Part shown: positions 17,401-25,570 of the stretch, one piece after another
How the letters are laid out: every line of letters begins with the position of its first letter
Position numbering within the stretch: position 1 is the stretch's first letter
Assembly: GCA_022711755.1 (NCBI GenBank)
Contig: JAKLEA010000016.1
Span: forward strand, 62,001 to 126,000
From: Planctomycetota bacterium
GTDB lineage: Bacteria; Planctomycetota; Brocadiia; SM23-32; JAKLEA01
Reading direction: 5' to 3'
Length of the DNA stretch: 64,000 nucleotides
Program-made: the position numbers and the translations under genes
The notes under the pieces: model-generated
What the model saw: only the letters and a program-made list of their open reading frames with translations
Told to the model about the DNA's origin: nothing
The model's database searches: none

Positions 17401-20400
17401 TGCGCGAAGCCGCGCTCGAATGGGCTGCCCCAGACGACCACGACCTGGTGGCCGGAACCGTCCTCAGTGATGTTCTGCTCATAGATCGTCCCGTTGAGCG
17501 ACGTGACGCGCACCGTCCTCGTCGCCGGACTCATGTCGGTCAGTCCGTCGTCATCCGTGACGGACAGATTGATCGTGTATTCGCCGGGAAGCGGCAGCGC
17601 GATCAGTCCGGGGTCTTCGGCGGTTGATGTGCGATAGAAGCCATCCGGGCCGAGGATTTCCCACGCCCACGCGACAACCTCGCCATCCGCGTCCGTACCC
17701 GAACCGGCGAGGGCGATTGACTCGCCTACAACGAGTTCCCGCCCGTCCACTGGCGCGTCAATTATCGCGTTAGGGCTTGCCAGGTCCGGGGCGATTTTCA
17801 TCTCGAGAACATAGATGTCCTCGACGCGCACCTCTATGCCCGGAATCGTCGGATAGTAATCCGGGATGACGTAGCAGGCGTCCGTCGCGTCCCACTGAAG
17901 GCGGTAGTAATCGGACCTTTCCGGATAGCGTGTGCGGGGGTCCTTGACGCCGACCATGGAGGTTTCTGCGTCCCAGTTGGACATCATGACGAAGTGCCCG
18001 GAAACGCGGCTGGTTCCCATGTAGGCTCCGCCCAGCACCATGACGACGCTGTCCGGTTCGGCCAGCTTGCCGACGGCCCAATCAAGGTCGCCGGAGTTGG
18101 GGCTTGTCCCGCCGAAATGCTTGCCGCGCAGATACATTTCATAATCACCCGGGCTGTAGTAATCCTCGATCCATGTGCTCAACCCGTTGCTGAGTTCGTA
18201 GACGGACGTGCCTTCGATGAGAATGTCCGTCTGCATGTAGTCGGCAAGCTGCTGGATCGTGGCGTATTGCTCAGAGGGCGGGGGGAATGTGGCGTAACCG
18301 TGCGTTTGGAGCCATACGACCGCGTTGGACGCGGCGGTTGGGCCGCAGTAGTTCGCGCCGTCGTTGCGGAAAATCCCGTCAGGGTCATCAAGCTGCCAGT
18401 AATCCGGCGCGTCCTCCTTCAGGTAGACGCCGCTTGAAACCACCGTCACAATCACGGTCTCCGGAGTCGGATCGGCCTCGCCTTCATTATCCGTCGCCGT
18501 GAGTTTCACTGTGTATTGCCCCTTGACCGTAAGGCGAATTGGCTCCGGATTCTGCGTATTGTATGTCCAGAATATTCCGCCCGGCCCCGTGACTTCCCAT
18601 GCCCAGGATACTATTGCGCCGTCCGGGTCAACTCCCCCCCCTTGGAGGGATATGATCTGGCCGGTTGGAATGACTGTTCCCAGCGCCGGGGACACAATCT
18701 GCCCCTGTGGCGCCATGTTGCCCGCTCCGGCCACTACGGTGACGCTGACTGCCGGGGGCGTGGGATCTGGTTGCAGGGCGTTGTCAACGGCGACGTACTG
18801 AAAATAATACTGCCCAGGCATCGTCAGCACGACCTCGCCGGGGTCTTCCAGCGGCTGGTTGTACTGGTAATTGGACGGTCCCGCGCCGACCCACGTATGC
18901 AGGATGACCGTGCCGTCGGAATCCGTGGCCGTCGCCTGAAGGTTGACGCTCTCGCCGGCGCGGATGACGATCCCGTCGGTCGGGGAGTCAATGACCCCTT
19001 CCGGCGGGGCGTTGACGGGCGAACCGACCTGGATCATCACGGCCGGCGGCTCCGGATCGGCGTCCCCGCGATCGTCGCGCACCAGCAGCGTAACAACGTA
19101 ATACCCCGCAGTATCAAGCCTGACCAGTCCGGGGTCTTCATCGCTGTAGGTCTTCAGGAACGCGCCCGGTCCGCCGACCATCCAGAAATAGCTGCCGATG
19201 GAGCCGTCCGGGTCTGTCCCGCTTCCCTGAAGGTCAATGCTGTCGCCGACGTTCAGGATAAGGCCATTTAGAGGAGATTCGATCGCGCCGTCCGGAAGCT
19301 GATTCGTCTCGGTTGCCTCCATGACCGTCACCGTGGCGGTTGCCGGGAAGGGATCGGCAAGCCCGCCGTTGTCCGTCACCAGGAAGGAAATCGAGTAGAC
19401 CCCCGGTTCATTGAGTTGCAGCAGCCCGGGGTCCTCGACGCTCGAATTCCACGCGAACCCGCCTGGGCCGGTGATCGTCCATGCCCACGCTGCGACGGCC
19501 CCGTCAAGATCATCGCCTGAACCCTGAAGGGCAACGGATGTTTCAGCCTCCATGATCAGACCGTCGGCGGGGGATTCGATCGTTCCCTCAGGCGGCAGAT
19601 TGTCCGCCGGTGTCGCCTTCACGATCATCGTCGCGGGGGTTGGGTCCGCCGCGCCGTCGTCATCGGTCACGGTCAGGGAAATCTCGTAGGTTCCGTCCGC
19701 GTCAAGTTGAAGCGCGCCGGGATTCTGGAGCGCGGATGTCCATGCGAAGCCGCCCGGCCCGGCAATCTGCCATGCCCACGCCGTAGCGGTTCCGTTCGGA
19801 TCGCGCCAGATTGAGGCCAGATCAATGCTCCCGCCCGCAGTAATCCACGTTTCAGGCGCCGGGGCGGTTATCGAGCCGTCAGGCGGCAGAAGCAACACGT
19901 CTTCAGCCAGCTTTCCATGCGGTTCGTAGCCTTTCTCTGGCACGGAACTCGAATTCACCCCCCAATTCCAGAAGAACATGCCTTCGAACCATGGAACATT
20001 CGCCCAAGCTGCAATCGCGCCCTTGTAACAAGCGGCTTGCGCTTCTTCGCTCGGTTCGCCGTCGCGCTCCCAGTCCCACGGCTGATACTGCGCGGTTTCG
20101 ATGGAGCGATAACCGATCTCCGTCAGGAGGACCGGTTGCGTTATCCCCTCGGCGGAGCGCCACGCGGCGATTGCGCCAATGTAGGGCTGCCAACCCGCAA
20201 CGAGCGCCGCAGTATCCGGAACCGTTCCAGGAGCTGCTGTTGAAAGATCGTAATACGCGTCAATCCCGACGTAATCCAGCCGATCCCAGAAGCTGACGTT
20301 GAAATACTCGTCATGGTTCGCCGCATAGCTCAATTCGCCGGTATAGACCGACTCGACTGCGTCAATCACATCGCCCCATGCGGCGGTATGCTCATCGCCG

Positions 20401-20888
20401 GACATGCTCTTCAATTCCGTCCCGACCACGAACAAGCCGACGCCTTCCTCCTGGGCGATTGTCGCATAATGGGTGATGAAGGTCTCATAGGACGCAAACC
20501 ATGCAGCGTCGTCCGCCGGATCAATCAAGCCGCGCCATGCCCCCCATGGATCAACGTGAGGTTTTAAAACAACGTCCAGACCAAGCCCCTGCGCCTCCTG
20601 AATGGCGTGCCGCACACCTGCGTCGGAAGCGGTCTTGACACTATCAGGCGCAATGGCATTGGACATGTAATCATCCATGTACCAAGTTGGCACGATCACA
20701 ACAGTATCCAGATTCGTTTCCGAAGTAATCAGCGCCAGCGACTCGTCCGATGCCGGTTGTTCGTAATCGGTCACCCACCAGGATGGATACGACACGCCGA
20801 ATCGGACCGCAAGACCGTCCAGCAGGACCCGGTTCTCAAGCTTTTCAATCCGCTTCAATTCCGGTCGGAACGAGTTCTTGACTGACAT
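14448..20888 (-). CDS. Giant secreted multi-enzyme protein: GH113-like, C39-like, C45-like, PKD repeats
   Basis: 2146 residues. Residues 11-25 carry a LEPR-XLL-like planctomycete N-terminal motif (ENRVLLDG). Residues 28-335 are a GH113/mannanase-like TIM barrel with GTELKS (E158, acid/base) and LLTEIGYR (E257, nucleophile). Five PKD/Ig-like repeats (motifs SPxDG and DPDG) follow. Residues 820-1033 resemble C39 papain-like peptidases (NYCGPTAASN, C848; GHFVMM, H965). After a sixth PKD repeat, 1132-1505 looks like a C45/penicillin-acylase Ntn domain (candidate nucleophile C1257 in TACHST). A seventh PKD repeat precedes a Gly/Ile-rich beta-solenoid-like C-terminus (1602-2140). AAGGAGG lies 7 nt before the ATG. 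It probably sits on the cell surface; activities are inferred. Confidence 0.85.
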   Translation of the reverse strand: MSVKNSFRPELKRIEKLENRVLLDGLAVRFGVSYPSWWVTDYEQPASDESLALITSETNLDTVVIVPTWYMDDYMSNAIAPDSVKTASDAGVRHAIQEAQGLGLDVVLKPHVDPWGAWRGLIDPADDAAWFASYETFITHYATIAQEEGVGLFVVGTELKSMSGDEHTAAWGDVIDAVESVYTGELSYAANHDEYFNVSFWDRLDYVGIDAYYDLSTAAPGTVPDTAALVAGWQPYIGAIAAWRSAEGITQPVLLTEIGYRSIETAQYQPWDWERDGEPSEEAQAACYKGAIAAWANVPWFEGMFFWNWGVNSSSVPEKGYEPHGKLAEDVLLLPPDGSITAPAPETWITAGGSIDLASIWRDPNGTATAWAWQIAGPGGFAWTSALQNPGALQLDADGTYEISLTVTDDDGAADPTPATMIVKATPADNLPPEGTIESPADGLIMEAETSVALQGSGDDLDGAVAAWAWTITGPGGFAWNSSVEDPGLLQLNEPGVYSISFLVTDNGGLADPFPATATVTVMEATETNQLPDGAIESPLNGLILNVGDSIDLQGSGTDPDGSIGSYFWMVGGPGAFLKTYSDEDPGLVRLDTAGYYVVTLLVRDDRGDADPEPPAVMIQVGSPVNAPPEGVIDSPTDGIVIRAGESVNLQATATDSDGTVILHTWVGAGPSNYQYNQPLEDPGEVVLTMPGQYYFQYVAVDNALQPDPTPPAVSVTVVAGAGNMAPQGQIVSPALGTVIPTGQIISLQGGGVDPDGAIVSWAWEVTGPGGIFWTYNTQNPEPIRLTVKGQYTVKLTATDNEGEADPTPETVIVTVVSSGVYLKEDAPDYWQLDDPDGIFRNDGANYCGPTAASNAVVWLQTHGYATFPPPSEQYATIQQLADYMQTDILIEGTSVYELSNGLSTWIEDYYSPGDYEMYLRGKHFGGTSPNSGDLDWAVGKLAEPDSVVMVLGGAYMGTSRVSGHFVMMSNWDAETSMVGVKDPRTRYPERSDYYRLQWDATDACYVIPDYYPTIPGIEVRVEDIYVLEMKIAPDLASPNAIIDAPVDGRELVVGESIALAGSGTDADGEVVAWAWEILGPDGFYRTSTAEDPGLIALPLPGEYTINLSVTDDDGLTDMSPATRTVRVTSLNGTIYEQNITEDGSGHQVVVVWGSPFERGFAQGYLLSDQIEDSGQELIDFCAAEGVPYSFLRAYTYMVDWGPDTTIMEEFEGMAAGLKAANPDTIFDIRDVMLGNMLGDIGELDLGYSKSAEATACHSTSTWGSFVEDPIKMISTRRLDNAGDRMGTSLLRHTLVANFPDEGPSFINVGWPGTIVVGTGLNQYGTQVSINSYFHGSDTPINGSMLRATAARYLLVEWATGDPGDLDNGYAMLQDYDCFTPAFINYYAADGNGGVITSSRDQGFYNLRKPQSAYFSGDVIITTNDQTDGLTYPAAGKYIEDWYKLGGPKTLEGQWNMMTYSRGLQRFSVEYRGVEDMTLWFDGWADVDGTTRTPRLELEYGDLRALVPDPDNDAPNGAIAAPLQDATVDVGATLNLRAGGSDPDGTIASWLWEITGPGGFTWTSNLQNPDVILNVPGQYTAILTVTDNDGAADPVPAMTDFTVRQVGNTLLGVVDTGRGKVYVYDIDGLDNGIPIDGNYNGASYNPYDLSNDLMIVGTPSGVIVVARGWVMDGRTYKAADFSALGIVVDGNLATFVDQRIGTGDISLIAAKGAMNTVVVKGGVTGLPDSGLGLSVPGVMDVPAGMGIYAPNGTLGTAIFQRAGMSLTGDLLCKELGTVITSGSVNATITSGGKLGALYVGIPAGGNLDGQVNAVRTYTLFANGNIGAEINSTYCINQIHAAGAITGDITTDYCLFNIYSGGNITSDIYGGGTVKLLYAKGDITGNITGGEVQLFYAGGSFTGTLRSMASAGTILAGGDFVGALTVDVGTAQTVLSLKGNISGNLSAPQGFGYIGAPMGGISSQIVSTSSRAAIGAVNAGKGFSGSLLTGGTLGSLTAGWTSAPAGKAGTSALIQAENGIGKIIVLKDMTDTNIGVGLDGTAGDKPASIGMLYVGGNMLRSNVNAGCAWSDAMTYSDGASEPAWRRIEAAELGVVNIGGTLGDGAKQVWGIGSSAKIASIRAGGVSLLSAGENEKTSNNYRVRREIA

Positions 20889-21023
20889 TTAGATGCCTCC
20901 TTGTCCGGCGTTGGACGCATGAAATACGAGAATGATTTCCGCTGTTCGGGCAGCGTCGCTCCCCGCGTGTCGCCGCTGGTTTTTAAGAAGATCAAACGGG
21001 CAGCTTGCCGCGCGAACATACAT

Positions 21024-21029
21024 ATTATA
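21024..21029 (-). promoter_or_regulatory. Candidate -10 element for the giant surface-protein gene
   Basis: A perfect TATAAT on the minus strand (ATTATA on plus at 21024-21029), about 135 bp before the start codon at 20888. The -35 region is poor (TAGGTC at 17 bp), so an activator may be needed. Confidence 0.4.
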
Positions 21030-21070
21030 GTCCGCATAACCGGTCTGACCTATAGCTTTTTCAATCTTAC

Positions 21071-21748
21071 TTATCGCCCGCCAAGGATTGAGAGAATCAA
21101 CCGGGCCAGTACCACATAGGCGTTGCCCCATGCGTCATCCCTGAAGAACCTGACCGGCGAACCAGGCGCGCCGATGAAGGGCCTCAGTACCCAGCCCATC
21201 TGTATTCCCACGAAGATGTAGAAAACCAGCCAGGCGTGAAGCATGAACCGGTGTTTTGAAGATTTGCGTATAAGCGGGGCGTAATGCCGCCTCAGCACGA
21301 TCTGGGAGGCGAAGCTTGCGGCGGCGAACATGACGCCGTTGACCATGACGGCCAGCCGGTAACTGCTGATGGAGAGATAGAGAAGCCCCGTCACGGGCGC
21401 AAGACACGCCAGCACGACGGTCACGCAGGCCTGCGCGGCGACGACCGCCTGCAACGCCTCGCCGAAGTCCTGGCGAAGTCCGGCAATCGTATTGGCCACG
21501 AAGAAACTGGGAAGGCACAGCGCGAACGTCACGAGCAGGAACAGCGGGACCTTCACCCCGGAATAGAGGAGTTGATGCGCCCTGTCCGGCGCAAGCCCGG
21601 TGTATGTTCCCATGACCGCGCCGTAGAAGGTTCCGAACGTGATGACGAAAATCAACAGGGCGCGGATGCCGCCGGCGGCGATTGTCTCTCCTGAGAATCG
21701 CCCGCGCCCTCGGAGAAGATCGTCAACTTGCAGCAGGGAGTTCCGCAT
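21071..21748 (-). CDS. Polytopic membrane protein of unknown function, paralog B
   Basis: 225 residues. It begins MRNSLLQVDDLLRGRG, then has about five transmembrane segments and a C-terminal signature WVLRPFIGAPGSPVRFFRD. The same layout and signature occur in the gene directly upstream, so the two are tandem paralogs. Such proteins recur in planctomycete and related genomes, where automatic annotation sometimes calls them actin-binding WH2-like; I see no support for actin binding. The start at 21748 overlaps the upstream stop by one base (TAATG), so translation is coupled. The function is unknown. Confidence 0.72.
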   Translation of the reverse strand: MRNSLLQVDDLLRGRGRFSGETIAAGGIRALLIFVITFGTFYGAVMGTYTGLAPDRAHQLLYSGVKVPLFLLVTFALCLPSFFVANTIAGLRQDFGEALQAVVAAQACVTVVLACLAPVTGLLYLSISSYRLAVMVNGVMFAAASFASQIVLRRHYAPLIRKSSKHRFMLHAWLVFYIFVGIQMGWVLRPFIGAPGSPVRFFRDDAWGNAYVVLARLILSILGGR

Positions 21749-22653
21749 TAGTTCAGCAGGTTGCTGATGGAGCGCAGGACGCTTTGAAGGAAATTGCCTT
21801 CGCGCTCGCGGAAGACGCCGAAGGGCAACCCGGGGGCGCCGATGAAGGGGCGAAGCACCCATGCCATCTGTGCGCCGACGAAGCAATAGAGCATCAGCCA
21901 TGCGTAAAACACGCGCTTTGCGGACCTGCCCCGCAACTCCCGTGGAGTGGGGGGCGGCGGGAATCTTATGTCCAGGCCTCGATCTGCTCCCCACGTTGAG
22001 CCACCGATTTCCCGAGCAGGTTGCGAAGGCGGCGGAGCGCAGGCGTCGCGTACCTCGTCAGGCTCGACGATGCCGACTCCATCAGCAACGGCAGGCTTCG
22101 GCTCCGCCGGTTTCCCATGACGGCTTTCAACAAGCGTTCGGCGCGCCAACTCAATCCGCTGAAGAACCGTCAGCAGGAACCCGATCCCCACAAAACCGGC
22201 CAGGGCAAAGAAGGCGACGTTGAGCAACGTCATAAACGAGTAGCTTGTTGTTGTGAGCGTGAAGAAAGCCGTTATCGGGGCAAGAGATGCCAGCACCGCC
22301 AGATTCACCGCAATCGCCGCCATCAAAGCGCGCAGAATCTGCGCGGGGCTGAGGTCCACGCCCAGCAGCGCGCCGAATACGTAAAGCGAGGGGAACGTCA
22401 CCACAAGCGTCAGAAGGAACAACGCGGGAACCTTCAGGGCGGAAGACAGAACCTGGAGATTGATCGGCGGCTCGTGCGTGAGGACGCCGAAAAGACCCAT
22501 TGAAACCCCGTAGATGATCCCCAGAAGGATGACAACGGTCAGGTTTGAACCGAGTTTCAGGTGGTCGGTTCCCTTCCCTAGGAGTTCCGGGGTCGTCGCG
22601 TTCCCGCGCAAAAGCTGGTCAAGGTCTCTGAAACTGCTGAACATGCCGGCCAT
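21748..22653 (-). CDS. Polytopic membrane protein of unknown function, paralog A
   Basis: 301 residues. The short soluble N-terminus (FRDLDQLLRGN) resembles that of its downstream paralog. About four transmembrane segments follow, then a charged, Pro-rich cytoplasmic-type insert near 170-245, two last helices and WVLRPFIGAPGLPFGVFRE. The insert is absent from the downstream copy. GGGGAGG precedes the ATG. It lies 49 bp after the heparinase-like gene on the same strand and may be cotranscribed with it. No known function; duplication followed by insertion in this copy is the simplest history. Confidence 0.75.
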   Translation of the reverse strand: MAGMFSSFRDLDQLLRGNATTPELLGKGTDHLKLGSNLTVVILLGIIYGVSMGLFGVLTHEPPINLQVLSSALKVPALFLLTLVVTFPSLYVFGALLGVDLSPAQILRALMAAIAVNLAVLASLAPITAFFTLTTTSYSFMTLLNVAFFALAGFVGIGFLLTVLQRIELARRTLVESRHGKPAEPKPAVADGVGIVEPDEVRDACAPPPSQPAREIGGSTWGADRGLDIRFPPPPTPRELRGRSAKRVFYAWLMLYCFVGAQMAWVLRPFIGAPGLPFGVFREREGNFLQSVLRSISNLLN

Positions 22654-22702
22654 TTAAACTTCCTCCCCTTTGTTCGTTCCTTGCGGCCCGTCCGATCCGG
22701 GA

Positions 22703-24991
22703 TTACTTTCCCGCCGCCGGTTTGGATTCCGCGCTCAGTCGTTTCTCCCACGCCTCGCCGCCAGAGCGCCGTAGGCAAAGCAGCGCGTCCTTCGTTTTGA
22801 CGCCCTCTACCGTTCTCTCCGAAGGCTCCGGCTCATAGGAGTAGACGTCCTCCCTTTCTCCCGCCTTGACGCGGATGACGAATCCCTTTCCGGATTTTAC
22901 AACCTCGGCGCCCTTCACCATCGCCTCCTGCCCGGCGGCGACAGGTTCCAGAACGGAGGCGAAAATAGTTGATGCGCCCTTTCGCGTCATAATCGCCAAC
23001 GGAATCCTGACCTCGACCGCTTCCCCTCGCCCATCGCCGGTGATTATCTCCGTCTCTCCGCCCGGCGCGACCGTCAGGTGCGTCGTCACCTGCTCGTCTT
23101 CAAACGCGACGCTGATGGCCTCGCCCGTCTTGCCAGACTTCGCCCGTTCGACGTATTCGAAACCCGCTTCCTTGGGAAGCGCCGCCTGTCCCGACGCCTG
23201 TGGGCACCTGGCTTCTTTCGAGTTGACGTGATAGAGCAGATCGAACGTATGCTCCTTGCCGCTCTTGTCCTCAAGAAGGTCGAGAACAAGCATGTAATCC
23301 GCGTCGAGACACATAAGGCGTCTGTGAATTACGCCGGGGTATGTCTTGTCGCAGAATGCGGCTGCCGCAGCGAGCTCGTCGGAGCAGGCGAAAAGATCGC
23401 AGACTGCGCCGACCCCGCGCTGGCTTATACGGTCAACCAGTACCGTGTTATGGCTGATAGTCGCGCGATACCAGTTCTGATGCACCGGAAGGCGATAGGC
23501 CTGGCTGGCGGCGCGGCCACGGTCAACGGCGATTTCGCGCCCGAGTCCGTACAGCACGAGGCTGAGTTTGTCGAAATGTCCGTGGAATCCTCCGAATTCG
23601 GCGAAGGTCAGTATGGCATTGAGTTTCTTTGAGCCTTGTGTCCGAAGGATTGCATGGCCAGCCCCGGAGAGCAGGACGCTGCCCGGCTCAAACGCCTGCG
23701 GAGTCGCTGAGAGATCGCGTCCGAGCATCACGCTTTCCCATGTAGGCGAATTCCCGACCGCGAGCAGCATGGACGGGTCCTTGTATGCCGCGTATCCGAT
23801 TTCATAAAGCCTGCCTGCGGACGATGGGGCGCAGCGGGTGGAGTCTCCGCTGCGCGGAAGTGTTCCGTCCGACATGACGTACATTATGGGCAGCGTGAGC
23901 GCCCGCTTCATCTCAGGCCGGACATAGAGATCTATCCCGATTCGTCTTGCCCCTTCGGTCAGGTTCATGAGCGCGTCAAGGGCGTAGAAGTGATAACTGA
24001 AGCTGTTCTCGTACCACATGCCGTCCGGGCTGAGCGACACGCCAAGCTGATAGATGAACCCGTTGCTCTTGTCATTGATGGCGCGGTCAGCCCATTTTGC
24101 CTCGCCAAGCATTGCGCCGGCCCAGAGCATCCCGGCGTTGTGCCATGACTGCCAGTTGCTCTTGCCGTCGGGATTTTCGCTGATGCTCAGGCAGACCGGC
24201 TCGATGAGCTGCTTGCGGATCATCTCGTGATCGTTAGGTTTCAGGGACGGGCTGTCGTGGATAAGGTCATATACCGCGCAGAGCTGGATGAGCCAGACGG
24301 CCTCGTTGAGGGTCTGTTCGAACACCCTTCCCCCGGCCCGTTTCATAAGGTTCCCCTGGTCAGCCATCTTGTCCTTTGTGGTGACTGGCGCGCCGCCGCG
24401 CATCTTGCCGCCGTAGGTCACGGTGTAATTCGTGTGATATTCGTAATTCAAATATCGCTTGGCAAAGCCTCTGAGGATGACCGCCGCGTTGTCGGAATAT
24501 TTCTTGTCGCCGGTAATGGCGTAGGCCCACGCACAATCCGTCATGCGGCTGGTCAGGACGTAAAACTCGCGCTCATACAGCACGTGGTCGAACGGATATC
24601 CTGTGTATTCCGCGCCGCAGAGCGGGCACTTGTGCTTCTTTTCAACGGTCTGGAGGGGGCACTGGCACTTGTAGCACTGATACCACTGGTTATGCTGACC
24701 GCCTTCCGGCGGGAATGCGTTTGCCGTCAGGAGCGCCTGATCCGCCGCCGCGATGCGCCCGGCCACGGCGTTTTTCTCCGCTCCCTGGGACGCATAGGCG
24801 TCCTTCAGGCGTTTCATCTCTTCCGCCGTGCATGCGATGAACGGATGGCTCTGCGCGGGCTTTAATTCCACTGCGATCTTCCCGTGGGTATTCTCTGCGA
24901 CGTCGGCGGCCTCCAGCCCATTGGCAGCCAGGACAATAACAGCCAGGATAACAAGTTGTTCGAAAAATATATGGGCTATTGAATGTTTCAT
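22703..24991 (-). CDS. Secreted heparinase II/III-like polysaccharide lyase
   Basis: 762 residues with a signal peptide (hydrophobic 11-24, AEAAD-like end). The protein has the alginate-lyase-like toroid followed by a heparinase II/III beta-sandwich, the layout of PL12/15/17/21 lyases that cleave uronic-acid polysaccharides by beta-elimination. Visible segments are NWQSWHNAGMLWAGA and WYENSFSYHFYAL in the toroid and FGGFHGHFDKLSLVLYG with conserved His residues. An unusual Cys cluster (C106, C109, C111, C122, C125; CYKCQC and CPLCG) looks like a zinc ribbon near the N-terminus. AGGAAGGGAG precedes the ATG. A promoter and a perfect palindrome lie just upstream. The substrate is unknown. Confidence 0.85.
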   Translation of the reverse strand: MKHSIAHIFFEQLVILAVIVLAANGLEAADVAENTHGKIAVELKPAQSHPFIACTAEEMKRLKDAYASQGAEKNAVAGRIAAADQALLTANAFPPEGGQHNQWYQCYKCQCPLQTVEKKHKCPLCGAEYTGYPFDHVLYEREFYVLTSRMTDCAWAYAITGDKKYSDNAAVILRGFAKRYLNYEYHTNYTVTYGGKMRGGAPVTTKDKMADQGNLMKRAGGRVFEQTLNEAVWLIQLCAVYDLIHDSPSLKPNDHEMIRKQLIEPVCLSISENPDGKSNWQSWHNAGMLWAGAMLGEAKWADRAINDKSNGFIYQLGVSLSPDGMWYENSFSYHFYALDALMNLTEGARRIGIDLYVRPEMKRALTLPIMYVMSDGTLPRSGDSTRCAPSSAGRLYEIGYAAYKDPSMLLAVGNSPTWESVMLGRDLSATPQAFEPGSVLLSGAGHAILRTQGSKKLNAILTFAEFGGFHGHFDKLSLVLYGLGREIAVDRGRAASQAYRLPVHQNWYRATISHNTVLVDRISQRGVGAVCDLFACSDELAAAAAFCDKTYPGVIHRRLMCLDADYMLVLDLLEDKSGKEHTFDLLYHVNSKEARCPQASGQAALPKEAGFEYVERAKSGKTGEAISVAFEDEQVTTHLTVAPGGETEIITGDGRGEAVEVRIPLAIMTRKGASTIFASVLEPVAAGQEAMVKGAEVVKSGKGFVIRVKAGEREDVYSYEPEPSERTVEGVKTKDALLCLRRSGGEAWEKRLSAESKPAAGK

Positions 24992-25014
24992 CGTGTTGGT
25001 CTCCCTTCCTTAAT

Positions 25015-25030
25015 ATGACACGCGTGTCAT
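25015..25030. promoter_or_regulatory. Perfect 16-bp palindrome (operator) before the heparinase gene
   Basis: ATGACACGCGTGTCAT is identical on both strands, with a central CG step as in LacI-family operators. It lies between the predicted transcription start (about 25050) and the ribosome site, 24 bp from the ATG, which is a position suited to repression by roadblock. Confidence 0.65.
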
Positions 25031-25056
25031 CGCTCGTCCCTCCCCAAGCCGAATCC

Positions 25057-25085
25057 ATCATAACTCTGTGAAAGATGTTCAGCAA
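25057..25085 (-). promoter_or_regulatory. Sigma-70-type promoter for the heparinase gene
   Basis: On the minus strand: TTGCTG (25080-25085), a 17-bp spacer and TATGAT (25057-25062). The spacing is ideal and the palindrome at 25015-25030 lies about 20-35 bp downstream of the predicted start. Confidence 0.55.
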
Positions 25086-25140
25086 GCGGGCGGGGGCGAT
25101 AAATATCCGCCTGCAACGCTGCAATACCAAGGCGTTGCTC

Positions 25141-25497
25141 TCAGACCTTCCCGGCCAGCGCGGCGACGAATGCCCCAACCGCGCACGCGGCGAAATAGAT
25201 CGGACATAGCGCCCAGAAAATCACGAAGGCGAATATCGTATCCACCGTCACTATCCCAAAACGGTAATCGAGAATGAATATGACAAGGCAGAGAACGGGC
25301 GCGCCCCAGAACAACGCAGTAACGCACCAGAAAGCCCACGGGCTGAGAGCTCCCAATCCAAGCCGCCCGAACCACGGCGCAACAACAAGAAACATGCACA
25401 TGAAGACGCCGCAGAGCGCCTTCCGATTATGGAAATATGTCAGCGCTGTCAGCGCAAACGCTGCGGCGCAGACGGCTCCGACGTGCCAGACGCCCAT
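25141..25497 (-). CDS. Small four-helix membrane protein, hypothetical
   Basis: 118 residues with about four hydrophobic segments (5-21, 28-44, 52-75 and 83-114) and short polar loops. A good ribosome site (GGGGAG) precedes the ATG. It sits between the sugar isomerase-like gene and the heparinase promoter, on the same strand as both. I recognise no family. Coding is supported by the ribosome site, the membrane pattern and the lack of any better frame. Confidence 0.55.
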   Translation of the reverse strand: MGVWHVGAVCAAAFALTALTYFHNRKALCGVFMCMFLVVAPWFGRLGLGALSPWAFWCVTALFWGAPVLCLVIFILDYRFGIVTVDTIFAFVIFWALCPIYFAACAVGAFVAALAGKV

Positions 25498-25570
25498 GTG
25501 CCACTCCCCGCGATTGCGTCAGTCCTTTCCGCGTAGGTGCTCGTCTCGCTCCGAGACGCAAGCGCCCACC

